NCBI GenBank assembly: GCA_964477035.1
Contig: CAYZCW010000003.1
Location: forward strand, 248,001 to 312,000
Direction of reading: 5' to 3'
Source of the DNA: SLSG01 sp964477035
GTDB taxonomy: Bacteria > Bacteroidota > Bacteroidia > Bacteroidales > UBA7960
DNA: 64,000 bases
Made by a program: the position numbers and the translations under genes. Within the stretch, counting starts at the first letter, position 1. The number at the start of each line of letters is the position of its first letter. This document shows, piece after piece, positions 44,301 to 51,606 of the stretch. The notes below the pieces were generated by a model. It saw nothing but the letters and a program-made list of their open reading frames with translations, was not told the origin of the DNA and did not search any database.

Positions 44301-45667
44301 AAACCTCCTTCGTATCCCGGTTTTATTTTGATGCGGATATCCTGGAAAAGATCCTGAACAACCTGCTGTCAAATGCGATGAAGTTCACTCCGGCCGGTGG
44401 ACGCATCACGGTGCGGGCATGCCTGTTGCCGACCGGCCGCCACAAGGCAGCGGGCGTCAACGGGGCAAAACACGAAGGGATGCTGGAGGTTTCCGTGGCC
44501 GATACGGGCATCGGCATCCCGGCCGGCAAGCTTCCCTACATTTACGACCGGTTTTATCAGGTCGACAACCGCCTGAACAGGGAGCATGAAGGCAGTGGTG
44601 TCGGACTGGCCTATGTGAAAGAGCTTGTGAAGACGCACCATGGCAGCATCGCCGTCAAAAGCGAGCCCGGCAGGGGAACGGTGTTCGGCCTGAGGTTTCC
44701 CCTCGGAGCGGACCATTTTTCTGCCAACGAGCTGGTTGTCAAGGGGGGCGGCGGGGATACCGAAAACGACGGCTCCGGGAGCCAGGCACCTGGCACAGCC
44801 TTTCATGCAAAAGAAAGCCCCTTGGAGGCGCCAGGCCATGAACTGACGAGGCCGGGGAAGGAGCCCGCACCATCCGACGGGGATAAACCCCTGGTGCTTA
44901 TCGTGGAAGACCATCCCGATATGATGCTTTACATCCGGGACAGCCTGGGTACCGGTTATCATGTGGAAGGCGCCGGGCAGGCTATGCTCGGACTGAAACG
45001 GGCCGGGGAGGTCATGCCGGACCTGGTGGTCAGCGATGTGATGATGCCGGGCATGGATGGGTTTGCCTTATGTGAGCAGCTGAAAACCAACGACAAGACG
45101 AGCCATATTCCCGTCATCCTGCTGACCGCCCTGGCGGCAGAGGCGGACCGGATCAACGGCCTGGAAAACGGGGCAGACGACTACCTGGTGAAACCTTTCA
45201 ATCCCAGAGAGTTGCGCGCCCGGGTCAAAAACCTGATTGAAGGCCGAAAGGCCCTGCAGGCCAGATTCTCGGGCCAGGCAATCATCTGGCCGGAGGAGGC
45301 ATCCGTCAACTCCCGCAGCAAGGCATTCATCGACAAGGTGGTGGGTGTCATCGGGCGGAACATCGGCAATGAGTTCTTTTCGGTGGAAGCACTTTGCGGG
45401 GAGACCGGGATGAGCCAGTCACAGTTGCACCGCAAGCTGAAAGCGCTGACCGGGCAGTCGCCCGTCACCCTGATCCGCTCCATCCGCCTGCACCGGGCCA
45501 TGACCCTGATTGAACAGGATGCAGGCAGCATCAGCGAGATCGCCTATATGGTCGGGTTCTCCGACCCCGGTTATTTCACCAGGGCCTTCAAGGCACTGTT
45601 CGGTAAGCGCCCTTCCGACATCCGGCCTAATCCCGTCCCGGCTGGCCGGGTCCTGAAAGACCCTTAA
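41354..45667 (+). CDS. Hybrid two-component regulator (HTCS): propeller sensor, kinase, receiver, AraC
   Basis: 1437 aa from the ATG at 41354, which gives a signal peptide (MSKTLILWVCCAACFLFLGG); an ATG at 41333 is possible. The periplasmic sensor has about eleven Reg_prop blades, e.g. GFMWIGTKNGLNLFDG, GRLWVGTFEGGLHLF and DILWVGTSDNLLRVDR. A Y_Y_Y domain (HWIYLGKERRVTFTNMKPGN) and a single TM (WLLATYLVLGLGLFARL) follow. The cytoplasmic part has HisKA with H885 in NISHEFRTPLTLIKG, an ATPase (LNNLLSNAMKF, GSGVGLAYVK), a receiver with D1228 in VVSDVMMPGMDGF, and an AraC HTH (FSVEALCGETGMSQSQLHRK). HTCS proteins usually sense glycan fragments and switch on utilisation genes. No susCD pair is next to it; the nearest glycoside hydrolase is the GH13 gene 1 kb downstream. 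The upstream stretch 41255-41310 is very AT-rich. Confidence 0.95.
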   Translation: MSKTLILWVCCAACFLFLGGNDCPKVMAAGPGDYYFRGITVNDGLSQNLVSAILQDHKGFMWIGTKNGLNLFDGYTFRIFSFDPTDPGSLSDNHITCLYEDPQGRLWVGTFEGGLHLFNPADQSFTLFHHEPGVPGSISHNHILSLSMDPSGSLWVGTNGGGLNRLSLLPGEKTFRPGGVRVDRFGEQARGWPEGIIKVNSLLVDRHQQLWVATPRHIMTLDPADSLFAFRQVPVLAVAADEGTEDRDRVPGSLTGGRELFEDAKGQVWMGNGSGLFRFDSEHQAFMPFVPAGQPGSLRHINKAAVYENNGREEIWVTTGEDIHIVDPVSGSHQRIHPENAPGLARAWHISLYADRMGGMWVGSNGMGISLYDPMTHKFDHADARHEAQPGLSVRDFSIRAFHLQSGGDDILWVGTSDNLLRVDRRAASFRPVHLEGMREQGNRIVFSIREDAHGMLWLGTGAGLVRMDPHTFRQDLFPTGLTDSGGSTEPRVCAVYPDGDEVWVLTPNTLALFHPQTGQFEHYRYNQDPLDDFLDPSFPFFCPAAGGGFWVGTRDGLHHFDTTTRRFSHIMGKGEEGLLFHHVKAVLPDPDNPDSVLWIATGGGGISRLDLSGGSITHYHEGDGLANNMVYGILPDQQGRFWISTNHGLSSFDPGSATFTNYSVSDGLQSNEFNSGAFYRAPSGEMFFGGINGYNQFFPSRIRHKERMVPVVITGFKVLSEMDGEEERLWAWLSGSGKISLAGTQNSFIVEFAALDYAAPYKNRFAYSMTTKGEHWIYLGKERRVTFTNMKPGNYTLKVRGTNNDGLWSDQVALASIVIRPPWWRSPWLLATYLVLGLGLFARLRRYELSRIRLRNDMNIARIETEKLKELDHLKSRFFANISHEFRTPLTLIKGPIEQMLEQTGDVRQKKTLGIMHDNTNRLLQLINQLLDLSRMESGNLRLHAGPGDLNGLLHRVVMSFATLAGQKNIGLHLEAGPELQETSFVSRFYFDADILEKILNNLLSNAMKFTPAGGRITVRACLLPTGRHKAAGVNGAKHEGMLEVSVADTGIGIPAGKLPYIYDRFYQVDNRLNREHEGSGVGLAYVKELVKTHHGSIAVKSEPGRGTVFGLRFPLGADHFSANELVVKGGGGDTENDGSGSQAPGTAFHAKESPLEAPGHELTRPGKEPAPSDGDKPLVLIVEDHPDMMLYIRDSLGTGYHVEGAGQAMLGLKRAGEVMPDLVVSDVMMPGMDGFALCEQLKTNDKTSHIPVILLTALAAEADRINGLENGADDYLVKPFNPRELRARVKNLIEGRKALQARFSGQAIIWPEEASVNSRSKAFIDKVVGVIGRNIGNEFFSVEALCGETGMSQSQLHRKLKALTGQSPVTLIRSIRLHRAMTLIEQDAGSISEIAYMVGFSDPGYFTRAFKALFGKRPSDIRPNPVPAGRVLKDP

Positions 45668-45787
45668 GCAGTTGAAAAATCCCATTTTTTGCATGATTTG
45701 TCCCCCTCCCCGCCGTGCTTGCAGCCGGCGGTGGATTAATCCCATCTTCCGGCGAATTTGTCCTCACCGGGGGGGTTGGTCCTGCCG

Positions 45788-45795
45788 TACATTTG
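45788..45795 (+). promoter_or_regulatory. -7 element (TACATTTG) for the peroxiredoxin
   Basis: Perfect TAnnTTTG, giving a start near 45801 and a 5' UTR of about 25 nt that is A/C-rich. A TTTG at 45757 is too far upstream (27 nt) to be a good -33. Confidence 0.65.
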
Positions 45796-45825
45796 CCGTG
45801 TAAACCCACAAACATTAAATACATT

Positions 45826-46590
45826 ATGAAGAAAATACCATTGCTGCTGCTGGCAGGACTGCTCATGGCCCTGCCCGCCTGGTCACAATACAGAAACGAC
45901 AATAACAACCGTGTTCCCCTCATCGGGGACGAGGCCCCGGCCTTTGTGGCCGGGTCCACCAACGGACCCATACATTTTCCCGCCGACTACGGCAGAAACT
46001 GGAAGATCCTGTTCTCCCACCCGCGCGACTTCACCCCCGTGTGTTCCACCGAAATACTGGAGCTGGCATGGATGGCGGCGGACTTCCGGCGCCTGGGCGC
46101 AGACCTCGTGGTGTTGTCGACAGACCGCCTGGAGACCCACTTCCGCTGGAAAGAAGCGCTGGAAGAGGTCGATTTCAAAAACCGGGGACCCGTGAAAATC
46201 AGCTTCCCCCTGGTGGATGACCATGATTACACCGCTTGCAACCTCTACGGGATGACCCACCCAAATGCCAAAAATGGGGAAAACATCCGGGGGGTCTTCC
46301 TCATCGACCGCGACAACAAAGTCCGGGCGGTCTTCTTCTACCCCAGCGAGATCGGGCGCGACACCCGGGAAATCCTGCGAACATTGATTGCCCTGCAGAA
46401 AACCGATGACAACTACAATGTGAAGACGCCTGCCAACTGGCAGCCCGGGGAGCCCGTCATGGTGGCCTATCCCAACGAATTGATGGTGAAAAACATGGAA
46501 GAACCCTCCCCCATCTACTTTCAGTACAACTGGTTCATGCTGTACTGGACCAACCAGGAACCCGGGAACGTGCACACGGAAATGCGTTAG
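45826..46590 (+). CDS. Exported peroxiredoxin (AhpC/1-Cys-type)
   Basis: 254 aa from the ATG at 45826; the frame opens at 45715, before the promoter. A signal peptide (MKKIPLLLLAGLLMALPAWS, cut before QYRND) precedes the thioredoxin fold. The peroxidatic cysteine is C73 in HPRDFTPVCSTE, with the matching GVFLIDRDNKVRAVFFYPSE and arginine GRDTREILRTLIALQ. This layout resembles Prx6/1-Cys enzymes (C-terminal arm present, no clear resolving Cys in the usual position; one further Cys occurs in DYTACNLYG). It would reduce peroxides in the periplasm. Most bacterial Prxs of this class are cytoplasmic, so the export signal is notable. The stop overlaps that of the GH13 gene by 4 nt. Confidence 0.9.
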   Translation: MKKIPLLLLAGLLMALPAWSQYRNDNNNRVPLIGDEAPAFVAGSTNGPIHFPADYGRNWKILFSHPRDFTPVCSTEILELAWMAADFRRLGADLVVLSTDRLETHFRWKEALEEVDFKNRGPVKISFPLVDDHDYTACNLYGMTHPNAKNGENIRGVFLIDRDNKVRAVFFYPSEIGRDTREILRTLIALQKTDDNYNVKTPANWQPGEPVMVAYPNELMVKNMEEPSPIYFQYNWFMLYWTNQEPGNVHTEMR

Positions 46591-48446
46591 AAAAGCTCCA
46601 CCACCATGGAAGCCCTGGCCGGCACCACCCACCGGCCTGTTCCATCCAGCCTCCTGCCCGTAAGGATGTCCGTCCCGCCGGTAAACCCCTGCAGGCTTTC
46701 ATGGAAGCGGGAAAGGTCAAGCTCATGGTCCCGGTCGTTGTTGTTCAGCACCACCATCACTGCCTCCCGGCCGTGGTAACGGAAGTAGACATAGACATTG
46801 TCCTCGGGAACAAAGTGTTTCAGCCAGCCGTAATGCATTACCGGGTTGTTGCGGCGGTATTGCAACAGGGTGGTGATGTGGCCGACCACCTCGTTCTGCT
46901 CCCTGCTGCGGCCGGCCTCCGTGAAGGCATTGACGGGATCTCCGGGCCAGCCTCCGGGGAAATTGGTCCGCATGTGGCCATGCCCGTCATGCTCCCATGC
47001 CGACTCAAGCAGCTCGGTGCCGGAATACATCTGGGGGATCCCCCGGGTGGTAAAGATCAGGGTCAGGGCCATCTTCAGCTTGTTCACATCCTCCCCCACC
47101 CGGGTGAAGAACCGGTCGGTGTCGTGGTTGTCGCCAAACACCACCAGGTTGTAGGGATCGGGGTAAAGAAAGTCCCGGGCCAGGGAATTGTACAGGCGCA
47201 TCATGCCGCTGTCCCAGCCCTGGGTCTCCCGGAAGGCCATGCCGATGGCATCATACAGGGAAAAGTCAAACACGGAGGGGATGTGGGAATCATACCCGTC
47301 ATGGTTTTGCTTGCCCCCCTGAAAGTAGCTGGCAACGGCGGGCATCCCGGTCCAGGCCTCCCCCACGATCATGAAGTTGGGGTATTCGGCCATCACATAC
47401 CGGCCCCACTCCGACATGAAGTCCCGGTCGGCATAAGGCTGGGTGTCCATCCTGATGCCCTGGATGCCGGCAAATTCGATCCACCATACGCTGTTCTGGA
47501 TCAGGTAAGTGGCAAGCAGCCGGTTGCGCTGGTTCAGGTCGGGCATGTGGTGATCAAACCAGCCTTTGACCATGCGGGCCTGATCGGCCTGTGCGCCGTG
47601 GGGGTCAATCAGGGTGGTCATCCGGTAGGTGGTCCTCGTAAACCCATCCCATTGGTTGAGCCAGTCCGGTGACGGAAGGTCGGCCATCCACCAGTGCCGG
47701 TCCCCGCAATGGTTGAAGATCATGTCTTTGATCACCTTGATGCCGCGCTCCGCAGCCAGATCCACCAGCCGCCGGTAGTCCCCGTTGGTCCCCAGGCGGG
47801 GATCGATCCGGTAAAAATCCGTCGTGGCATAGCCATGATAGGAATAACGGGGCTGGTTGTTTTCCAGCAGGGGGTTGATCCACAAGGCACTGAAGCCCAT
47901 GTCCGCAATGTGGTCGAGGTGGTTGATGATCCCCTGTATATCCCCCCCGTGCCGCCCGTCGGGGTTGCTGCGGTCGGCCCGTTCCAGCATGCCCGGCATG
48001 TCGTCATTGGCCGGGTCCCCATTGGCAAAACGGTCGGGCATCAGCAGGTAGACGGCATCCGAGGCATTGAAACCCATGCGGTAACGGGATCCTTCCTCCC
48101 TTGGCTTCAGTTCATATTCGTAAGAGTACAGGGTGCGGTCGCCCGAACGGAACTCCAGGGGGATCTTCCCCGGGAGGGCATCGGCAATGTCCATGGTGAT
48201 GAAGAGGTAATTGGGACTGTCCACCGCCACCGTTTCCAGGATGCGGATCCCGGGATGGCGGACTTCCACCCTGGTGGCACCGATATCCGGCGCATGAACC
48301 ATCAGTTGCAACCCGGTGTGCGCCATGCCAGCCCACCAGAAAGGCGGCTCCACCCTGTCGGGCTCCCGGGCCCATGACGGGTTCAGCAAGACCATCGCAG
48401 CCACCAGGAGGATGGCCCGCATACGTATAATTCCGAAGGCATTCAT
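46587..48446 (-). CDS. Exported GH13 alpha-amylase/neopullulanase (SusA-like)
   Basis: 619 aa. A signal peptide (RAILLVAAMVLLNPSWA; the ATG at 48422 is a second possible start) is followed by an N-terminal Ig-like cyclomaltodextrinase domain (PPFWWAGMAHTGLQLMVHAP, about residues 33-125). The (beta/alpha)8 barrel has nucleophile D334 in GIRMDTQPYAD, acid/base E363 in IVGEAWTGM and transition-state D442 in GDNHDTDRF. A C-terminal beta domain ends at VVPARASMVVELF. It hydrolyses alpha-1,4 linkages in maltodextrin, pullulan or cyclodextrin. Domain order matches SusA of Bacteroides, but no SusB-G genes are adjacent. It is convergent with the peroxiredoxin. Confidence 0.94.
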   Translation of the reverse strand: MNAFGIIRMRAILLVAAMVLLNPSWAREPDRVEPPFWWAGMAHTGLQLMVHAPDIGATRVEVRHPGIRILETVAVDSPNYLFITMDIADALPGKIPLEFRSGDRTLYSYEYELKPREEGSRYRMGFNASDAVYLLMPDRFANGDPANDDMPGMLERADRSNPDGRHGGDIQGIINHLDHIADMGFSALWINPLLENNQPRYSYHGYATTDFYRIDPRLGTNGDYRRLVDLAAERGIKVIKDMIFNHCGDRHWWMADLPSPDWLNQWDGFTRTTYRMTTLIDPHGAQADQARMVKGWFDHHMPDLNQRNRLLATYLIQNSVWWIEFAGIQGIRMDTQPYADRDFMSEWGRYVMAEYPNFMIVGEAWTGMPAVASYFQGGKQNHDGYDSHIPSVFDFSLYDAIGMAFRETQGWDSGMMRLYNSLARDFLYPDPYNLVVFGDNHDTDRFFTRVGEDVNKLKMALTLIFTTRGIPQMYSGTELLESAWEHDGHGHMRTNFPGGWPGDPVNAFTEAGRSREQNEVVGHITTLLQYRRNNPVMHYGWLKHFVPEDNVYVYFRYHGREAVMVVLNNNDRDHELDLSRFHESLQGFTGGTDILTGRRLDGTGRWVVPARASMVVELF

Positions 48447-48473
48447 GGTTTGTTCTTTTTTAAGAAAACGGTG

Positions 48474-49313
48474 TCAGGTACCCAGAAGTTCATCAAGCTC
48501 GTCAATTACGGCAGAGGCTTTCCCCTTTGCGAGGCCCACGCTGTCAAGAAGGCCCGTCTTTTGTTTCAGCTGCCTGCAGAGCACCACGTTCTGCTCCAGG
48601 AGCTGCTGTTTTTGGTTCTTGTTGAGGCTGGTCAGCACGGTGATGGGAAACAACCCCGACTGTTCTATCATCTCCTTGAGTCCGTGGTGCCTTGGATAGT
48701 CCCAGCTCAGCAGGTGGAGGCCCGCACATTTGCCGTAATCCATGGCGTCGGTGGTAAAGCGGGTATTGGTGACCACCCACCCACTGAAGCGCAGGTTCCC
48801 GTTCCCGGGATGCCGCCGCCAAAGCTGTTCAATGTCCCGGAAACGGGAGTCAATATACAGGGGCACCTGCACATTGCAGTATTTTCCCTGGCTGTTGTAG
48901 AACTTGCATTCCACCATGAATTGTTCCTGCTCATTGCGTGCCACCACATCCACTTCGTGCTGTATGCAGTGTCCCTGCACCACTTGTCCGACCTCCACTT
49001 CATAGCCAAGGCATCTGAGCAACTCCCCGATGAACTGTTCGAAGGGATAGCCTGTAGGCCCCAGGTCCATAATCGCATTTTTCAGGCTGTAGCGCGCTGC
49101 CGTGGCATTTTTGAATCTTTTCAGCAACTGGAACGCCTTACGGTAAATCTCCCCCGTGGTGATGCCGTCATACATCTTGTCCCTCAGGGCATCTTCCACC
49201 TTTTCAGTCAGGACCGCACCGGCCCCGGCGCGCTGAAGTGACTGGTGCAGTTTGTCGGATGAGAAGGGTTCCTTTTCTCCGGATTGCTTTTTAACGAGGA
49301 TTTGTTTGGCCAT
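48474..49313 (-). CDS. ATP-cone / PD-(D/E)XK nuclease-like protein
   Basis: 279 aa from the ATG at 49313 (MAKQILVKKQSGEKEPFSSD); an upstream in-frame part to 49376 covers the promoter. Residues 1-90 are an ATP-cone (ILVKKQSGEKEPFSSDKLHQ, DGITTGEIYRKAFQLLKRF), a nucleotide-binding domain of ribonucleotide reductases and NrdR. Residues about 105-215 form a restriction-endonuclease-like fold with the catalytic set EVDVVARNEQEQFMVECKFY (D and ExK). A helical tail follows (LNKNQKQQLLEQNVVLCRQL). This suggests DNA cleavage or binding controlled by (d)ATP, but no function is proven for the family. It is 27 nt upstream of the GH13 gene on the same strand. Confidence 0.83.
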   Translation of the reverse strand: MAKQILVKKQSGEKEPFSSDKLHQSLQRAGAGAVLTEKVEDALRDKMYDGITTGEIYRKAFQLLKRFKNATAARYSLKNAIMDLGPTGYPFEQFIGELLRCLGYEVEVGQVVQGHCIQHEVDVVARNEQEQFMVECKFYNSQGKYCNVQVPLYIDSRFRDIEQLWRRHPGNGNLRFSGWVVTNTRFTTDAMDYGKCAGLHLLSWDYPRHHGLKEMIEQSGLFPITVLTSLNKNQKQQLLEQNVVLCRQLKQKTGLLDSVGLAKGKASAVIDELDELLGT

Positions 49314-49332
49314 GGGATACGGATTGGTATCC

Positions 49333-49340
49333 CAAATGTA
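49333..49340 (-). promoter_or_regulatory. -7 element (TACATTTG) for the ATP-cone gene
   Basis: Perfect TAnnTTTG on the minus strand (49340-49333), predicting a start near 49327, 14 nt before the ATG at 49313. A TTTG lies only 11 nt upstream. Confidence 0.62.
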
Positions 49341-49355
49341 TAAAAGAAAAGCAAA

Positions 49356-49364
49356 TCGTCGGAC
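49356..49364 (-). repeat. GTCCGACGA motif (one-base variant)
   Basis: On the minus strand in the ATP-cone promoter region, 15 nt upstream of its -7 box; differs from ATCCGACGA in the first base. Confidence 0.35.
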
Positions 49365-49380
49365 AGGGATTCGCAAGGGC

Positions 49381-50694
49381 CTAATCGCTGCCGAAGCGGT
49401 AACGCAGCGTCACACCGCCCATGCCCATTCTCAGCTCGCGGGTGCTGATGGTGCCCAGGGGATACTTGATGAAGGGCTCGATGATGGTGGAATGGTTCTG
49501 TCCCTTGATCACGTAGCCCACTGAAAAGTTCAGCAGGCGGGCCAGGTCGAACCGGCTCAGGATGTCGTAGCTGTCATCCAGATACACTTCCGAGAAATGT
49601 GAAAAGGTCTGGTAATGGTCCGTGACGGGATTGTACGTCTGGCCGGTGATGATGGAGGAGCTGTAGCCGCTGACCCGCTGCTGCAGGTACAGCAGGGAAG
49701 ACACCCCGGCAGAAACATACAGCTGGCTGTTCCTGGATTCGTTCAGGCTGAGCTGCACATTGAGGGGAATGTCGATGGCCAGAAATTCATAGGCATGGTC
49801 CCCAAAAGCTTCTGCGCTGGGATTGTAGGCCAGTCCGCTGTTGATCTCCTGGGCCGATACCATGCGCAGGGGCATCCCTTCGACCTCAAACTGCTGGTAA
49901 GCCAGCAGCATGCCGGAGGCAAGCTTCATGCGGGGAAATGCCTGCCACTCGGTAAGCACCCCGCCCGAAAAACCCATTCCGCTGGCCAGTTGCCGCTCGG
50001 CGAAGGTCATCATGGAGCCTGCAGTCACGCTGAGGTTGAAACCGTAATCCGGCCCACCGCCCGGCACATCCAAAACTGCCAACCCAGTCCCGCCAGGGTA
50101 GGAGGAATCTTCCTCCCAGAGGCCGGCTGCCAGAAGGCCTGCCGGCGCTGTCCTGCTGGAAGCCCTCCAGGTGTCGAACACCTGGTCCGGGCTGGTTCCT
50201 GAAGGCAGGGCCCTGGGCGGGTCAGCAGATGCCAGAATGACGGGAACAGTCCCTCCCGTCCGGATCCTGGCAGCCTCCACAGGCGGGTTCTCATCCCAAA
50301 AACTGGTGGCGTCTTCAGGAATGTATCCCTGCGAAGCGGACATCCTTTCAGGGAGAACTGGGGCGTCTGCACCCATACCCACAGGGACGGACAACGCAGA
50401 CCCCCCATCTGCAGGCTGTTCAGATTCCCCGGCCGGGAAGGCTTCCGCAAGCCGGCCCTCCTCCCCGGGGAGCAGCACATTCATATAAATCAAGGCCGAA
50501 AGGGAAACGAACAGCAAGACCGCGGCGGCACGGGACAGCAGGGGCAGCAGGGCAACCACCCGGGCACGGCGGGTCTGACCCAGGCGTCCTTTCAGGGACT
50601 CCCAGGCCTGGGGGTCGACAGGCTCGGTGTAGAGGTCAAAGACCTCCCGGACCTTGTCGGCAAACTGCTCGTCAAACCGCCTCATGGCGTTCAT
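49381..50694 (-). CDS. Anti-sigma-like N-terminus fused to an outer-membrane beta-barrel domain
   Basis: 437 aa from the ATG at 50694 (MNAMRRFDEQFADKVREVFD); a reading back to 50739 lies inside the sigma gene. Residues 1-55 are cytoplasmic and helical. One TM helix (RAAAVLLFVSLSALIYMNVL) follows, then a proline/serine-rich linker (about 75-215), then a beta-rich domain (YGFNLSVTAGSMMTFAERQL ... GVTLRYRFGSD) resembling PorT-like barrels. It overlaps the upstream ECF sigma gene by 23 nt, so they are coupled. The N-terminus is a candidate anti-sigma segment (inference; no ZAS or FecR motif). A TM plus a C-terminal barrel implies a protein spanning both membranes, or an uncut signal anchor. A start at 50685 is also possible. 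Confidence 0.72.
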   Translation of the reverse strand: MNAMRRFDEQFADKVREVFDLYTEPVDPQAWESLKGRLGQTRRARVVALLPLLSRAAAVLLFVSLSALIYMNVLLPGEEGRLAEAFPAGESEQPADGGSALSVPVGMGADAPVLPERMSASQGYIPEDATSFWDENPPVEAARIRTGGTVPVILASADPPRALPSGTSPDQVFDTWRASSRTAPAGLLAAGLWEEDSSYPGGTGLAVLDVPGGGPDYGFNLSVTAGSMMTFAERQLASGMGFSGGVLTEWQAFPRMKLASGMLLAYQQFEVEGMPLRMVSAQEINSGLAYNPSAEAFGDHAYEFLAIDIPLNVQLSLNESRNSQLYVSAGVSSLLYLQQRVSGYSSSIITGQTYNPVTDHYQTFSHFSEVYLDDSYDILSRFDLARLLNFSVGYVIKGQNHSTIIEPFIKYPLGTISTRELRMGMGGVTLRYRFGSD

Positions 50695-51268
50695 TAGCTT
50701 TTTTTGCGAGGTACAGCCCCCGCAACATTTTTTTGGCACGGCTCAGGTTCGCGCGGGACGTTCCCGGAGAAATGTCCAGCATGCCGGCAATCTCATCATG
50801 GGTGTAACCTTCCACCTCATATAGGTTGAAGGTCACCCGGTAAATATCTGGTATCCGGTCAAACAAGCCCAGGATATCTTCCGAATCGAGGGCCACCGGC
50901 TCATCGGCCAGTTGCCCGGAATCAGGGTCGATTTCCTCCAGGGGGGTATTGATCCGGTATTTTTTGTTGGCACGGTAATAATCCAGGGCGGTGTTGACCA
51001 TGATCCTTCTGAACCAGCTTTTAAACGGTTTGCTCTCGTCGAAAGTCCTGATGTGCTCAAAAACCTTCATGAAGCTGTCATTCAGGATTTCAAGCGCATC
51101 CTCCCTGCTGTAGGCATACCGCAGGCATACCGACATGCCGAATCCGAAATACTGGTGGTACAAAAGTTCCTGGAACCGCCTGTTTTTCCGCCGGCACCCC
51201 TGGATGAGTTCCTGTTCCGTAAAAGCCTTCCTCTTCCCCAAATGAATGCGGATTGGTGACCGGGCCAC
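50672..51268 (-). CDS. ECF-type RNA polymerase sigma factor
   Basis: 198 aa. Region 2 (about residues 35-105) includes HQYFGFGMSVCLRYAYSRED and FKSWFRRIMVNTALDYYR. Region 4 (about 130-185) has the helix-turn-helix YEVEGYTHDEIAGMLDISPG followed by TSRANLSRAKKMLR. It directs RNA polymerase to stress-type promoters. The gene ends inside the start of the anti-sigma-like/beta-barrel gene (23-nt overlap), the classical arrangement for a sigma and its regulator. Its own promoter has a consensus -7 TACATTTG at 51329-51322. Group assignment within the ECF families is not possible from sequence alone. Confidence 0.94.
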   Translation of the reverse strand: MARSPIRIHLGKRKAFTEQELIQGCRRKNRRFQELLYHQYFGFGMSVCLRYAYSREDALEILNDSFMKVFEHIRTFDESKPFKSWFRRIMVNTALDYYRANKKYRINTPLEEIDPDSGQLADEPVALDSEDILGLFDRIPDIYRVTFNLYEVEGYTHDEIAGMLDISPGTSRANLSRAKKMLRGLYLAKKANERHEAV

Positions 51269-51321
51269 CAGGGCCGGTCCGGGAAACCCCGGACGCTGAA
51301 ACCGGTGTGGCTGTCAACCAC

Positions 51322-51329
51322 CAAATGTA
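51322..51329 (-). promoter_or_regulatory. -7 element (TACATTTG) for the ECF sigma gene
   Basis: Perfect TAnnTTTG on the minus strand, predicting a start near 51315 and a leader of about 47 nt to 51268. Confidence 0.62.
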
Positions 51330-51521
51330 AGGCCAAAATACGGATTAAAAAAACCCGTGGGCGAATTCTTCCAAAGAGCGCTGCACGGCCAACTCCGGGC
51401 TGCACAGAAAACCTATACTGACAATACGTAATAATGACGGCAAACGCTGCATGGGGGGGCTGAATTTTACGCCATTTTTCCAGGCCACAGGAGCCGGCCC
51501 CGGACGCATGGAAAAAATTCG

Positions 51522-51529
51522 TAAGTTTG
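51522..51529 (+). promoter_or_regulatory. -7 element (TAAGTTTG) for the O-antigen-ligase-like gene
   Basis: Perfect TAnnTTTG with a start near 51536, leaving a 5' UTR of about 70 nt that contains the 51554-51586 inverted repeat. Confidence 0.58.
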
Positions 51530-51606
51530 GCTTGGCTGTAACCATCCGTACGGCCTGCCTCCGCCGGAAATCACCGGACAGGCAGGCAGGAGACATTTCG
51601 AACCCT

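Larger units (their letters stand above)
51269..51606. other. Divergent intergenic region, sigma factor / O-antigen-ligase-like gene
   Basis: 338 nt with no convincing gene. Contents: minus-strand -7 box for the sigma gene (51329-51322); plus-strand -7 box TAAGTTTG (51522-51529); and in the plus-strand 5' UTR an inverted repeat (CCTGCCT 51554-51560, AGGCAGG 51580-51586) with an inner CCGG/CCGG pair. The long UTR hairpin may affect translation of the downstream gene. The frame open from 51451 is leader, not protein. Confidence 0.6.
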
